This document shows positions 51,830 through 61,573 of a stretch of 64,000 bases of DNA, in pieces. This stretch comes from [Mycobacterium] manitobense (lineage in GTDB: Bacteria; Actinomycetota; Actinomycetes; Mycobacteriales; Mycobacteriaceae). A program made the translations under genes and the position numbers. The first letter of the stretch is position 1; every line of letters begins with the position of its first letter. Location: the NCBI RefSeq assembly GCF_025821665.1, contig NZ_JACKSJ010000148.1, positions 1-64,000 on the forward strand, in the 5' to 3' direction. Under the pieces are notes generated by a model, which had not been told where the DNA came from, did no database searches, and was given only the letters and a program-made list of their open reading frames with translations.

Positions 51830-52102
51830 GGCCGCGATCTTCGCCTACTCGGTCCGGCGGCGCCACCGCCGCCCCTGCGCTGGAGATGTCTCCAGACATG
51901 GAGCGGCCCCCGAGCCAAGGATCCACAGCTGGACGGACCGAGGGGCTCGGGGGCCGGGTGACTGCGGGGAATTCGCCAGCGCGCGCAAGTAGTTTCGCCG
52001 AACGGCGGTCCCCCTTGGTGCTGCTAGCTCGCAGCCACCTCACATGTCCATAAGTCATTCAAAATGTCGGACCACCTCCCTTCCTGTGTACGAGCGACCA
52101 TA
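51830..52102 (-). promoter_or_regulatory. Promoter and long structured 5' leader of the amino-acid importer
   Basis: This 314-base gene-free gap (51830-52143) holds a predicted minus-strand promoter (TTGTCG at 52120-52125, 17-base spacer, TATGGT at 52097-52102) and a leader of about 260 bases. Structures: a perfect 12-bp stem (51905-51916 with 51944-51955) with a 27-base loop; the 7-bp dyad CTGGAGA/TCTCCAG at 51880-51895; a GC-rich hairpin near 51855-51872. The loop segment 51934-51942 is exactly complementary over 9 bases to 51848-51856, just upstream of the start codon. I could not match a known riboswitch class. Confidence 0.55.
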
Positions 52103-52143
52103 CCCACGGCCCGGCTACCCGACAAGCAATTTTCGTTTCGCGC

Positions 52144-53019
52144 TCAGCGATCACAGACGATCGCCGCGTCGACGAGCCCGGACACCTCGGCGGCCAACGG
52201 CGACGGCGGCAACGGCCTGCCGTCGAGCGTGTGAACGCGGGCGGCGAGCGTGATGCTGGAGATCAGCCAGACACCTTGCGCCGCAGCCAGATCCGCGGGC
52301 CGCAGTGCGCGGTAGTCGCAGTCGAAGCCCTTGTTGCGGGCGACCTCGAACAGCGCCTGCGCGGTGGTGCCGCGCAGGATCGGATACCAGGGCGGCGGGG
52401 TGAGCAGCACCGGGTTGTCCGGCTCGCCCGCGGCGATCACCACCGTCGAACGCGGCCCCTCGAGCACGAAGCCGTCGGAGCTCACGAAGATGACGTCGCC
52501 GGCGCCGTGGCGCTCGGCGTGCCGCAGCGCGGCCATGTTCACCGCGTACGACAGCGTCTTGGCGCCCGCGAGCAGCCACGGCAGGTCCGCCGCGCCCGCA
52601 GGAAGCCCGCGGTCGAGCAGCATGGCGGCCACCCCCTCGCGGCGTGCCACGGCCACCCGGGCGGCAAGTGCGCCGACGGTGGCGTAGGCCGTGGGCTCCG
52701 AACCGCTCTCCCGTCCGCGGCTGTACACCAGCCGCAGCACGCCTTCGCCCTCGTGATCGGCCGTCCAGTGCGCCGTCGCCGCGGCGACCGCTGCGCGCCA
52801 GCGGTCCAGGTCCGGCGCCGGCAGGTCGGTCATCTTCGCCGACTGCGTCAGCCGGGCCAGGTGCGCCTCCAGCAGGCACGGCGCGCCGTCGCGGATGAGC
52901 AGCGTCTCGAAGATGCCGTCGCCGCGCACGGCGGAAAGGTCGTCGGCGTGCAGCAGCGGCGCGTGCGGATCGTGCCGCGTGCCGTCGAGGGTCACCACGA
53001 CCGAGGGTTGGCTGCCCAT
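52144..53019 (-). CDS. Aminotransferase class IV / aminodeoxychorismate lyase-like
   Basis: A 291-residue fold-type IV PLP enzyme. RGDGIFETLLIRDGAPCLLEAHLARL (about 32-58) fits PabC and branched-chain aminotransferase relatives; the PLP Lys is in AGAKTLSYAVNMAAL (about 150-164), and DVIFVSSDGFVLEGPRSTVV contains the Glu that positions the cofactor. Its M. tuberculosis counterpart Rv0812 is linked to folate precursor synthesis. TAGGCT on the minus strand (53028-53033) lies 8 bases before the ATG, sharing the divergent region with ygfZ. Confidence 0.87.
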   Translation of the reverse strand: MGSQPSVVVTLDGTRHDPHAPLLHADDLSAVRGDGIFETLLIRDGAPCLLEAHLARLTQSAKMTDLPAPDLDRWRAAVAAATAHWTADHEGEGVLRLVYSRGRESGSEPTAYATVGALAARVAVARREGVAAMLLDRGLPAGAADLPWLLAGAKTLSYAVNMAALRHAERHGAGDVIFVSSDGFVLEGPRSTVVIAAGEPDNPVLLTPPPWYPILRGTTAQALFEVARNKGFDCDYRALRPADLAAAQGVWLISSITLAARVHTLDGRPLPPSPLAAEVSGLVDAAIVCDR

Positions 53020-53040
53020 GGCCGGTTAGCCTAGCGCTCG

Positions 53041-53046
53041 TACAGT
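53041..53046 (+). promoter_or_regulatory. Putative -10 box of ygfZ
   Basis: TACAGT stands 7 bases before ATG 53054, predicting a leaderless transcript. The divergent TAGGCT for the PabC-like gene is 8 bases away. Confidence 0.5.
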
Positions 53047-53053
53047 TGACGGT

Positions 53054-54139
53054 ATGTCCGCAGTTCCCGCGCCCGAAGGCAGTCCCGACGCCGGCGCCGT
53101 CTGGCATCACGGTGATCCGTTCGGCGAGCAGCGCGCCGCCGCGCACGACGCCGTCGTGGTGGACCGCTCGCACCGCGGCACACTCACCCTCACCGGCGCC
53201 GACCGCCGCAGCTGGCTGCACAGCATCTCCACCCAGCACGTCAGCGAGTCCTCCGACGGCGCGGTCACCGAGAACCTCAGCCTCGACGGCCAGGGCCGCG
53301 TCGAGGACCACTGGCTGCAGTCCGAACTGGCAGGCACCACGTACATCGACACCGAGCCCTGGCGCGCGGAGCCGCTGCTGGCCTACCTGCGCAAGATGGT
53401 GTTCTGGGCCGACGTCCAAGTCGAGCCCGCCGATCTGGCGGTGCTGTCGCTGCTCGGCCCCGCGGTGGGCGACACGCCGGTGCTCGACGCGCTCGGCCTC
53501 GATTCGCTACCGGCGGAATCGACGGCGGTTTCACTCGACGGCGGTGGATTCCTGCGCCGGCTGACCGCCCGCGATCTCGAGATCGACCTCCTTGTGCCGC
53601 GCGAACGGACCGCTGATTGGCGGGCCCGGCTGACCGCGGCGGGGGTGCGCCCGGCCGGCGTGTGGGCCTATGAGGCGCTGCGCGTGGCGGCCGGACGGCC
53701 CCGCCTCGGCCTGGACACCGACGAGCGCACCATCCCCCACGAGGTGGGGTGGATCGGTGGTCCCGGCGTCGGCGCCGTCCACCTGGACAAGGGCTGCTAT
53801 CGCGGCCAGGAGACCGTCGCCCGGGTGCACAACCTGGGCAAACCGCCCCGGATGCTGGTGCTGTTGCAGCTGGACGGGTCGAGCGACCGGCCGGCGACGG
53901 GCGATCCGGTGCTGGCCGGCGGGCGTGCGGTCGGCCGGCTCGGGACGGTGGTCGATCACGTCGACGAGGGACCCATCGCGCTGGCGCTGCTGAAGCGGGG
54001 GCTGCCTGTCGACACCGCACTCACCACCGGCGGTGCGGGCGACGTCGCCGCGGTGATCGATCCGGCCTCCGTGCCGGCGGCCGACGTGACCGGAGCGGGA
54101 CGGCTTGCCGTCGAGCGCCTCCGGGGCGGCGCGCGGTGA
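53054..54139 (+). CDS. ygfZ: Folate-binding YgfZ/GcvT-like Fe-S cluster protein
   Basis: A 361-residue tetrahydrofolate-binding protein involved in maintaining Fe-S enzymes. The diagnostic YgfZ motif is HLDKGCYRGQETVARVHNLG (Lys246-Gly247-Cys248), which contains the functional Cys. RGTLTLTGADRRSWLHSISTQHV near the N terminus is the GcvT-like folate domain. The adjacent PabC-like gene, in folate-linked metabolism, is divergent. Corresponds to M. tuberculosis Rv0811c. Confidence 0.9.
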   Translation: MSAVPAPEGSPDAGAVWHHGDPFGEQRAAAHDAVVVDRSHRGTLTLTGADRRSWLHSISTQHVSESSDGAVTENLSLDGQGRVEDHWLQSELAGTTYIDTEPWRAEPLLAYLRKMVFWADVQVEPADLAVLSLLGPAVGDTPVLDALGLDSLPAESTAVSLDGGGFLRRLTARDLEIDLLVPRERTADWRARLTAAGVRPAGVWAYEALRVAAGRPRLGLDTDERTIPHEVGWIGGPGVGAVHLDKGCYRGQETVARVHNLGKPPRMLVLLQLDGSSDRPATGDPVLAGGRAVGRLGTVVDHVDEGPIALALLKRGLPVDTALTTGGAGDVAAVIDPASVPAADVTGAGRLAVERLRGGAR

Positions 54140-54274
54140 GGGTGGTCACCCAAGGCAGGGCCTACCAGCAGACCGCAGCCGGGCACGGTAAAGTGACCGC
54201 AGGACAATAAACACACTCAGATCGGAGCCGCCTGCTCGCTGGGCCGCTCCGTTATTGCGCGAGGGGGTCCCCCC

Positions 54275-54460
54275 ATGGGCCGCGGCCGGGCGAAGGCAAA
54301 GCAGACCAAGGTTGCACGTGAGCTCAAGTACAGCTCACCGCAGACCGACTTGAAGCGGCTCCAGCAGGAGCTGGGCGGGTCGAGCTCTCCTGGAAACAGC
54401 GACGGGTACGAACCTGAGGACCCTGGAATCTACGTCGAAGACGACGACTGGCGGCCCTAG
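54275..54460 (+). CDS. DUF3073 small protein (Rv0810c-like)
   Basis: A 61-residue protein: a basic N terminus (MGRGRAKAKQTKVARELKYSSP) and an acidic C terminus (DPGIYVEDDDW). It is strongly conserved in actinobacteria but without a known function; the charge distribution would suit nucleic-acid or ribosome binding, an inference only. The 135-base region upstream carries TAAAGT (54190-54195) and a GC-rich hairpin with CGGAGC/GCTCCG arms. It is convergent with purM. Confidence 0.9.
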   Translation: MGRGRAKAKQTKVARELKYSSPQTDLKRLQQELGGSSSPGNSDGYEPEDPGIYVEDDDWRP

Positions 54461-54469
54461 CCCTCTCGC

Positions 54470-55543
54470 TCAGAACCGCGGGTGCTGACCCACCAGATGC
54501 GCCCGCGGTTCGTCCTTACCGGCCTTCTTGACGGTGCCGAGCGTCCAGCAGTCGAGATGGCGGGCAGTCAGGATGGCCAGCGCGCGGTCGGTGTCCTCCG
54601 GCGCGACGACGGCCACCATGCCGATTCCCATGTTGAAGGTCTGTTCCATCTCGGCGCGGTCGACGCGGCCGCGCTGGGCGATCATCTGGAACACCGGGGC
54701 CGGCGTCCAGGTGCCGCGGTCGAGTTCGGCCGACAGGCCGTTGGGCACGACGCGTTCCAGGTTTCCCGCCAGTCCGCCGCCGGTGATGTGGCAGAACGTG
54801 CGGACCTGGCTCTCGGCGGCCAGCGCCAGGCAGTCCTTGGCGTAGATGCGTGTGGGTTCGAGGAGCTCTTCGCCGAGCGTGCGGCCGAACTCCTCGACGT
54901 GACCGGCGAGGTTCATCCGGTCGATCTCCAGCAGCACCTTGCGTGCCAGTGAGTAACCGTTGGAGTGCAGCCCCGATGAGCCGAAAGCGATGATGACGTC
55001 GCCCGGTTTCACCCGGTCGGGCCCCAGCACGTCGTCGGCCTCCACGATGCCGACGCCGGTGGCCGAGATGTCGTAGTGGTCGGGCGCCATCAGGCCCGGA
55101 TGCTCGGCCGTCTCACCGCCCAGTAGAGCGCAGCCGGCGATCACACAGCCGTCGGCGATGCCGGACACCAGTTCGCTGACGCGTTCGGGCACCGTGCGGC
55201 CGACGGCGATGTAGTCCTGCAGGAACAGCGGTTCGGCGCCGCAGACCACCAGGTCGTCGACGACCATGGCGACCAGGTCGAGCCCCACGGTGTCGTGCTT
55301 GTCCATGGCCTGGGCGACGGCGAGTTTGGTGCCCACCCCGTCGGTCGACGAGGCCAGCACCGGTTCGCGGTACCCGCCGCGCAGGGCGAACAGCCCGGCG
55401 AAACCACCGAGGCCGCCACGTACCTCGGGCCTGGTGGCCTTCGCGGCGTAAGGCTTGAACAGTTCGACGGCGCGGTCACCGGCTTCGATGTCCACCCCGG
55501 CCGACGCGTAGGAGATGCCGTGTTGTTCGGCGCGATCGGTCAT
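54470..55543 (-). CDS. purM: Phosphoribosylformylglycinamidine cyclo-ligase PurM
   Basis: A 357-residue AIR synthetase of purine biosynthesis. SSTDGVGTKLAVAQAMDKHDTVGLDLVAMVVDDLVVCGAEPLFLQDYIA is the ATP-binding core; GGETAEHPGLM and the glycine-rich GGGLAGNLERVVPNGLSAEL are also typical. ATG 55543 is chosen over an upstream ATG because MTDRAEQHGISYASAGVDI matches the family start. It is separated from the other purine genes in this window (purF, purL) by unrelated genes. Confidence 0.95.
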   Translation of the reverse strand: MTDRAEQHGISYASAGVDIEAGDRAVELFKPYAAKATRPEVRGGLGGFAGLFALRGGYREPVLASSTDGVGTKLAVAQAMDKHDTVGLDLVAMVVDDLVVCGAEPLFLQDYIAVGRTVPERVSELVSGIADGCVIAGCALLGGETAEHPGLMAPDHYDISATGVGIVEADDVLGPDRVKPGDVIIAFGSSGLHSNGYSLARKVLLEIDRMNLAGHVEEFGRTLGEELLEPTRIYAKDCLALAAESQVRTFCHITGGGLAGNLERVVPNGLSAELDRGTWTPAPVFQMIAQRGRVDRAEMEQTFNMGIGMVAVVAPEDTDRALAILTARHLDCWTLGTVKKAGKDEPRAHLVGQHPRF

Positions 55544-55650
55544 CGAAGGAAAGGCTACCGGTACCAGCCGCGGCACGGTACGCGCCTCGGATCATCGCTG
55601 CCTGCGCGTTTCCGCTCCGGGCAGCCCGGGGTGTGACAGCGTGACCCGGC

Positions 55651-56097
55651 ATGGACAACTTTCGCCGTTCGGCGCTCGCCGCGGCGGTGTCGGTGCTCAC
55701 CGCGTCGGCCCTGGCAGCACCGGCCGCGGCTACCCCGCCGCGGGACACTGACGGCGTCGTGACCTGGGAGATGACCGACGGCGCCGCCCCGACCGGGACC
55801 GATTACATCTTTCGCAGGATCACCATCGCCCCTGGCGGCAGCACCGGCTGGCACTCCCATCCCGGCCAGCTCTTCGGCACGGTCAAGGAGGGCATCCTGA
55901 TGCACAACCGGGCCGACTGCACGATGGACGGCCTCTACGTGGCGGGCCAGGACATCGCCGAGAAGGGCGGTCCGGGGTACGTCCACATCGGCCGCAATGT
56001 CGGGCCGACGCCCCTGGTGCTGGAGATCCTGTACATCAACCCGGCCGGCGCGCCGCTGTCGGAGGACGCACCGGATCCGGGTTGCGGGTTTGCCTGA
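55651..56097 (+). CDS. Secreted cupin protein
   Basis: A 148-residue exported cupin. A signal peptide (SALAAAVSVLTASALAAPAAA, cleavage near residue 27) is followed by a beta barrel in which ITIAPGGSTGWHSHPGQLFGTVKEG supplies the two His metal ligands. A disulfide may join the Cys near residue 90 (RADCTMDG) with the one at the C terminus (GCGFA). Substrate or ligand unknown. Monocistronic, 107 bases from divergent purM. Confidence 0.82.
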   Translation: MDNFRRSALAAAVSVLTASALAAPAAATPPRDTDGVVTWEMTDGAAPTGTDYIFRRITIAPGGSTGWHSHPGQLFGTVKEGILMHNRADCTMDGLYVAGQDIAEKGGPGYVHIGRNVGPTPLVLEILYINPAGAPLSEDAPDPGCGFA

Positions 56098-56170
56098 CCC
56101 CTGAAACGGTCATCCGGCGGCGTACCGGCTTCGAATACCTGGAGACGTTGACGAGAGATGGAGACCGTGG

Positions 56171-57151
56171 GTGCCTGCTGAACAGATCCGCTGCCTGGTG
56201 ACCGGCGCCACCGGTTACATCGGTAGCCGCCTGGTGCCTCGACTGCTCGACGAGGGCCGTCAGGTCCGCGCCATGGCCCGGACACCGGAGAAGCTGGACG
56301 ACGCGCCGTGGCGCGACCGCGTCGAGGTGGTGCGCGGCGACCTCACCGATCCCGACTCCCTGGTGGCCGCGTTCGAGGGCATGGACGTCGTCTACTACCT
56401 GGTGCACTCGATGGGCTCGTCGAAGGACTTCGTCGCCGACGAGAAGCGTTCGGCGTCCAACGTGGTGGCCGCGGCGAAGAAGGCCGGTGTCACGCGGATC
56501 GTCTACCTGAGTGGCCTGCATCCCAAGAACGTCGAGTTGTCGCGTCACCTTGCGTCACGTACCGAGGTCGGTGACATCCTCATCGCCTCCGGCATCGAGA
56601 CCGTGGTGCTGCAGGCGGGCATCGTCGTCGGCTCGGGTTCCGCGTCGTTCGAGATGATCCGCCACCTCACCGACCGCCTGCCCGCCATGACCACCCCCAA
56701 GTGGGTGCACAACAAGATCCAGCCCATCTCGATCGACGACGTCCTGTACTACCTGACCGAGTCCGCCACTGCCGAGATCCCGGAATCACGGACCTGGGAC
56801 GTCGGCGGACCCGATGTCCTGGAGTACGGCGACGCGATGCAGGTCTATGCGAACGTCGCGGGTCTCCGGAAGAGATTCATCGTCGTGATGCCGTTCCTGA
56901 CGCCGTCCATCGCGAGTTGGTGGGTGGGTCTGGTGACCCCGATCCCGTCCGGTCTGGCCCGGCCGCTGGTCGAGTCGCTGGCGCACGACGCGGTGATGGC
57001 GGAGCACGACATCGACGCCGTCATCCCGCCGCCACCGGGCGGTTCGATGTCCTACCGCGAATCGGTGACCGAGGCGCTGCAGCAGGACGGCACCGCGTCA
57101 ACCGGCGGGCGGCGCCACCTGGTGAAGTTCAGTCCGACTGCGCCGCAGTAG
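56171..57151 (+). CDS. NAD(P)-binding atypical SDR
   Basis: A 326-residue protein: Rossmann motif VTGATGYIGSRLVPRLL (residues 10-26), then RGDLTDPDSLVAAFEGMDVVYYLVHS and TRIVYLSGLHP. Lacking the classical Tyr-x-x-x-Lys at its normal place, it resembles NmrA/SDR_a5-type quinone or reductase-like proteins. GTG 56171 fits the first strand. Substrate unknown. Confidence 0.85.
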   Translation: MPAEQIRCLVTGATGYIGSRLVPRLLDEGRQVRAMARTPEKLDDAPWRDRVEVVRGDLTDPDSLVAAFEGMDVVYYLVHSMGSSKDFVADEKRSASNVVAAAKKAGVTRIVYLSGLHPKNVELSRHLASRTEVGDILIASGIETVVLQAGIVVGSGSASFEMIRHLTDRLPAMTTPKWVHNKIQPISIDDVLYYLTESATAEIPESRTWDVGGPDVLEYGDAMQVYANVAGLRKRFIVVMPFLTPSIASWWVGLVTPIPSGLARPLVESLAHDAVMAEHDIDAVIPPPPGGSMSYRESVTEALQQDGTASTGGRRHLVKFSPTAPQ

Positions 57152-57154
57152 AAC

Positions 57155-58687
<1,533 letters not shown>

Positions 58688-58862
58688 GTTAGGGGCTGCT
58701 CCGTGGGGGCGTTGGGTGACATGACCGAGCATACGGTCACAGGCGGGTGTTCGAGGAATCGCGGCGGCAGTGTCGCCGGTGAATCTCGGAGGTACAACAC
58801 CGTCGCAGCCGCAGGTCATTCCCGGGTCGCTGTCCACCGAACGCCGTCGCTGTGTGGCGAAG

Positions 58863-59255
58863 CTAACCCTCGAGCGTGACCACCGGAAGCCACTGCGCGA
58901 TCTCCCCGGCCCGCGAACCCGACAGCGTGATGTCGTGCGCGCTCGCCGCGGCGTCGACGGTTGTGAGCCCCGTCGCCAGCCGCAGCCAGGTCCGCCCGTC
59001 GGTCTCGACGACGTTGGGCGGGTTGCCCCGGGTGTGGCGGGGGCCGGAGATGCACTGCACCGCAACGAAGGGCGGGACGCGTACTTCGACGCTGGCGCCG
59101 GGCGCCGAAGCGGCGAGGGTGCGGGCGGTGAGGCGCACCGCCTCGGCGAGCTCGGTGCGCGACGGTTCCGGCCCGGCGGCGTCGCGCAGCCAGTCGGCGA
59201 CCGCCACGACGGCGGCGCGGGTCTTTGCCGGATCGGGACTACGACGGGTGGCCAT
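58863..59255 (-). CDS. Bacterial sterol-carrier-protein family protein (Rv0807-like)
   Basis: A 130-residue protein with a C-terminal SCP-2-like fold: VRVPPFVAVQCISGPRHTRGNPPNVVETDGRTWLRLATGLT (about 56-97) is its central block, and the N terminus AVVAVADWLRDAAGPEPSRTELAEAVRLTARTLAA is helical. Such proteins bind lipid in other settings; in actinobacteria the small protein accompanies purF. TAAGAT lies immediately before the ATG. The start may instead be downstream. Confidence 0.8.
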   Translation of the reverse strand: MATRRSPDPAKTRAAVVAVADWLRDAAGPEPSRTELAEAVRLTARTLAASAPGASVEVRVPPFVAVQCISGPRHTRGNPPNVVETDGRTWLRLATGLTTVDAAASAHDITLSGSRAGEIAQWLPVVTLEG

Positions 59256-59259
59256 ATCT

Positions 59260-59265
59260 TAGGGT
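59260..59265 (+). promoter_or_regulatory. Putative -10 box of the MCE gene
   Basis: TAGGGT stands 6 bases before GTG 59272 (leaderless). It overlaps the region before the divergent SCP2-like gene. Confidence 0.5.
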
Positions 59266-59271
59266 CGCAAA

Positions 59272-60477
59272 GTGATTGATCTTCACCACCACCCGCCGTA
59301 CAAAACGGCGGGCGCGGTGTTGATCGCACTGATGGTCGTCGTCGGCGTGCTGTTCTCTTTCCAGTTCCGTGGCGCGTTCACACCGAGGGCCGAGCTGACG
59401 GTGGTGTCGTCACGCGCGGGTCTGGTGGTCGATCCGGGGTCGAAGGTGACGTTCAACGGGGTCGAGATCGGCAGGGTCACCGGTATCGGCACCGTCGCCA
59501 CCGACGACTCCCAGCAGGCGCGGCTGTCGCTGGACGTCGATCCCCGCTACCTGGGGCTCATCCCGGCCAACGTGGTGACCGACATCAACGCGAGCACGGT
59601 GTTCGGCAACAAGTACATCGCCTTCAGCTCACCGGCCGATCCTGCCGCGCAACGCCTTTCGGACGGTGGCGTGGTGGTGGCCTCGTCGGTGACCACCGAG
59701 TTCAACACGGTGTTCGAGACGGTCACCGCACTGGCCGAACAAGTCGACCCGATCAAACTGAACCAGACGCTGAGCACGACGGCGCAGGCGCTGACCGGGC
59801 TCGGCGACCGGTTCGGCGGCTCCCTGACCGACGGCAACGCCATCCTCGACGACCTCAACCCCCGGATGCCGCGGCTACGCGAGGACGTCACGAACCTCGC
59901 CGACCTCGCCGACGTCTACGCCGACGCCTCGCAGGACCTGTGGGACGGCCTCGACGGAGCCGTGGTGACCGCACGTGCGCTGAACGACCGGCGTGCCGAC
60001 GTGGACGCCGCCCTGCTCGCGTCCATCGGGTTCGCGAACACCGGGGGCGACGCCTTCGAGCGGGCCGGCCCGTATTTCGTGCGGGTGGCCGAGGATCTGG
60101 GGCCGACGGCCAAGCTGCTCGACGACTACCGCGGCATGATCTTCTGCACGGTCCGCAACTATCACGACGTCGCTCCGGAGATCCAGCGCACCCTCGGCGG
60201 CGACAACGGGTTCTCACTGCGGTCGGCGGGTGCCCCCACGGGTGCGGGCAACCCGTACATCTATCCCGACAACCTGCCGCGGGTGAACGCCCGCGGCGGC
60301 CCGGGCGGCCGGCCGGGGTGCTGGCAGAAGATCACCCGCGAGCTCTGGCCGATGCCATACCTGGTGATGGACACCGGATACAGCATCGCCCCGTACAACC
60401 ACCTGGAGATCGGCCAGCCCTTTGCGATCGACTACGTGTGGGGCCGCCAGTTCGGCGAGCTCACCATCAATCCCTGA
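59272..60477 (+). CDS. Orphan MCE-family lipid-transport protein
   Basis: A 401-residue protein with a transmembrane helix (AGAVLIALMVVVGVLFSFQF) near the N terminus, then the MCE beta-barrel domain (TVVSSRAGLVVDPGSKVTFNGVEIGRVTGI, about 42-71) and a helical tail with coiled-coil-like stretches. MCE proteins build hydrophobic channels for lipid import such as cholesterol or fatty acids. Operons normally carry six mce genes with two yrbE permeases; here a single gene stands alone among purine genes. It is of the MceA type. GTG 59272 is chosen by its -10 box and family start. Confidence 0.87.
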   Translation: MIDLHHHPPYKTAGAVLIALMVVVGVLFSFQFRGAFTPRAELTVVSSRAGLVVDPGSKVTFNGVEIGRVTGIGTVATDDSQQARLSLDVDPRYLGLIPANVVTDINASTVFGNKYIAFSSPADPAAQRLSDGGVVVASSVTTEFNTVFETVTALAEQVDPIKLNQTLSTTAQALTGLGDRFGGSLTDGNAILDDLNPRMPRLREDVTNLADLADVYADASQDLWDGLDGAVVTARALNDRRADVDAALLASIGFANTGGDAFERAGPYFVRVAEDLGPTAKLLDDYRGMIFCTVRNYHDVAPEIQRTLGGDNGFSLRSAGAPTGAGNPYIYPDNLPRVNARGGPGGRPGCWQKITRELWPMPYLVMDTGYSIAPYNHLEIGQPFAIDYVWGRQFGELTINP

Positions 60478-60513
60478 CTGTCGGTGTGTTGACATCAAGT
60501 TGCGTTGAGGTTC

Positions 60514-60519
60514 TACGTT
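60514..60519 (+). promoter_or_regulatory. Promoter of the PPOX gene (-35 TTGACA at 60489, -10 TACGTT)
   Basis: TTGACA (60489-60494) and TACGTT (60514-60519) are 19 bases apart; TACGTT is 7 bases before ATG 60527, giving a leaderless transcript. Confidence 0.55.
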
Positions 60520-60526
60520 GGCGGGC

Positions 60527-60943
60527 ATGACGTTCAAGCCGCACGAGATCGCATTCCTGCGTGACGCCGACCTGGGTCGGCTCGCCACCGTTCAGTCCGA
60601 CGGCACCCCGCAGAACAGTCCGGTGGGGTTCACCTACAACGACGAACTCGGCACCATCGACATCGCCGGCTACCGGATGTCGCGCAGCCAGAAGTTCCGC
60701 AACATCGCCCACCACCCCGGCGTGGCGTTCGTGGTCGACGACATCTACTCCCGCGACCCGTGGCGGGTGCGCTGCCTGGAGATTCGCGGCACCGCCGAGC
60801 AGGCGCAGGCCGGGCCGGCCGGCTCCGGCGACGGGCTCGGCCCCGCGATCATCCGCGTGCATCCCCGCCGCATCATCAGCTTCGGCATCGACGACACCGA
60901 GACCGCGCCGCACGACCTCGTCGCCGACAGCCGCGACGTCTGA
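60527..60943 (+). CDS. PPOX-class F420-dependent enzyme (MSMEG_5819 type)
   Basis: A 138-residue split-barrel protein: FLRDADLGRLATVQSDGTPQNSPVGFTYN begins it, followed by IDIAGYRMSRSQKFRNIAHHPGVAFVVDD. This layout matches, from memory, the small mycobacterial PPOX subfamily named after MSMEG_5819, whose members use F420. ATG 60527 follows the -10 box by 7 bases; the TTG at 60518 is ignored. Next to a convergent CPBP-type gene. Confidence 0.86.
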   Translation: MTFKPHEIAFLRDADLGRLATVQSDGTPQNSPVGFTYNDELGTIDIAGYRMSRSQKFRNIAHHPGVAFVVDDIYSRDPWRVRCLEIRGTAEQAQAGPAGSGDGLGPAIIRVHPRRIISFGIDDTETAPHDLVADSRDV

Positions 60944-60949
60944 TTCTCA

Positions 60950-61573
60950 TCACGCGGTTCGCCGCAGGATCACCAGCGCGGCGACGGCGCCCGCCTCGTT
61001 GACCGCGAAGTGCGCCAGCATCGGCGCGGCGATGCTGCCCGAGCGTTCCGCGAGCAGGCCGAAGATCCAGCCGGCCAGCCCGGTCGCCACGACAACGGCC
61101 GCCACCGGCTGACCGGCTGCCCGCGCGTCGGCGATGTGCGACAGCCCGAACGCCGCGGACTGCAGCAGCCGCCCGCCGTCCGGCCCGAATGCCTCTGCGG
61201 CGAGCGTGCCGAGGGCGGCGCGAAACGCGGTCTCCTCGGCCCACACCGTGCCGAGCGGGATGCGCAGCAGCAGCCAGCGCACCGGGCGGTCGGGCACCTT
61301 CTGGCCCGCCATCGCCGAGCGCACAGCGGGCAGCACGGTGGCCGTCCCGACGGCCGCCGCCACGACAGCGACCACGGCCGAGCCATGGCGCAATCCGGTC
61401 CGGAGCTCGGGCGGCCGCAGGCCGAGCGGTGCGCGCGTCAGCCGCACCAGCGCGGTGCCGAAGGCGGCCTGCACCAGCGGATGCCAGCGCGCCGGTAGCC
61501 GCGGGCTCACCAAACCCTTGAGGGTGACGAGTGTGACGGCGAGCGCCACCGCCCGGAAACCGCGCCGCGACAC
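60950..61573 (-). CDS. CPBP-family intramembrane protease (Rv0804-like)
   Basis: A 207-residue membrane protein. The protease/bacteriocin-processing motif is EETAFRAAL (EExxxR, near residue 114), followed by a second His-containing element AAFGLSHIADA and AHFAVNEAGA. Five or six hydrophobic helices are predicted. GTG 61573 overlaps the last base of the upstream stop (TAGTG), so the gene is coupled to the membrane hydrolase. CPBP proteins cleave prenylated or other membrane substrates. Confidence 0.83.
   Translation of the reverse strand: MSRRGFRAVALAVTLVTLKGLVSPRLPARWHPLVQAAFGTALVRLTRAPLGLRPPELRTGLRHGSAVVAVVAAAVGTATVLPAVRSAMAGQKVPDRPVRWLLLRIPLGTVWAEETAFRAALGTLAAEAFGPDGGRLLQSAAFGLSHIADARAAGQPVAAVVVATGLAGWIFGLLAERSGSIAAPMLAHFAVNEAGAVAALVILRRTA

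Noticed and set aside
51348-52058. 236-codon minus-strand frame through the importer leader
   Set aside because: It overlaps the binding-protein gene in another frame and has no recognisable domain; the leader is better explained as structured RNA.
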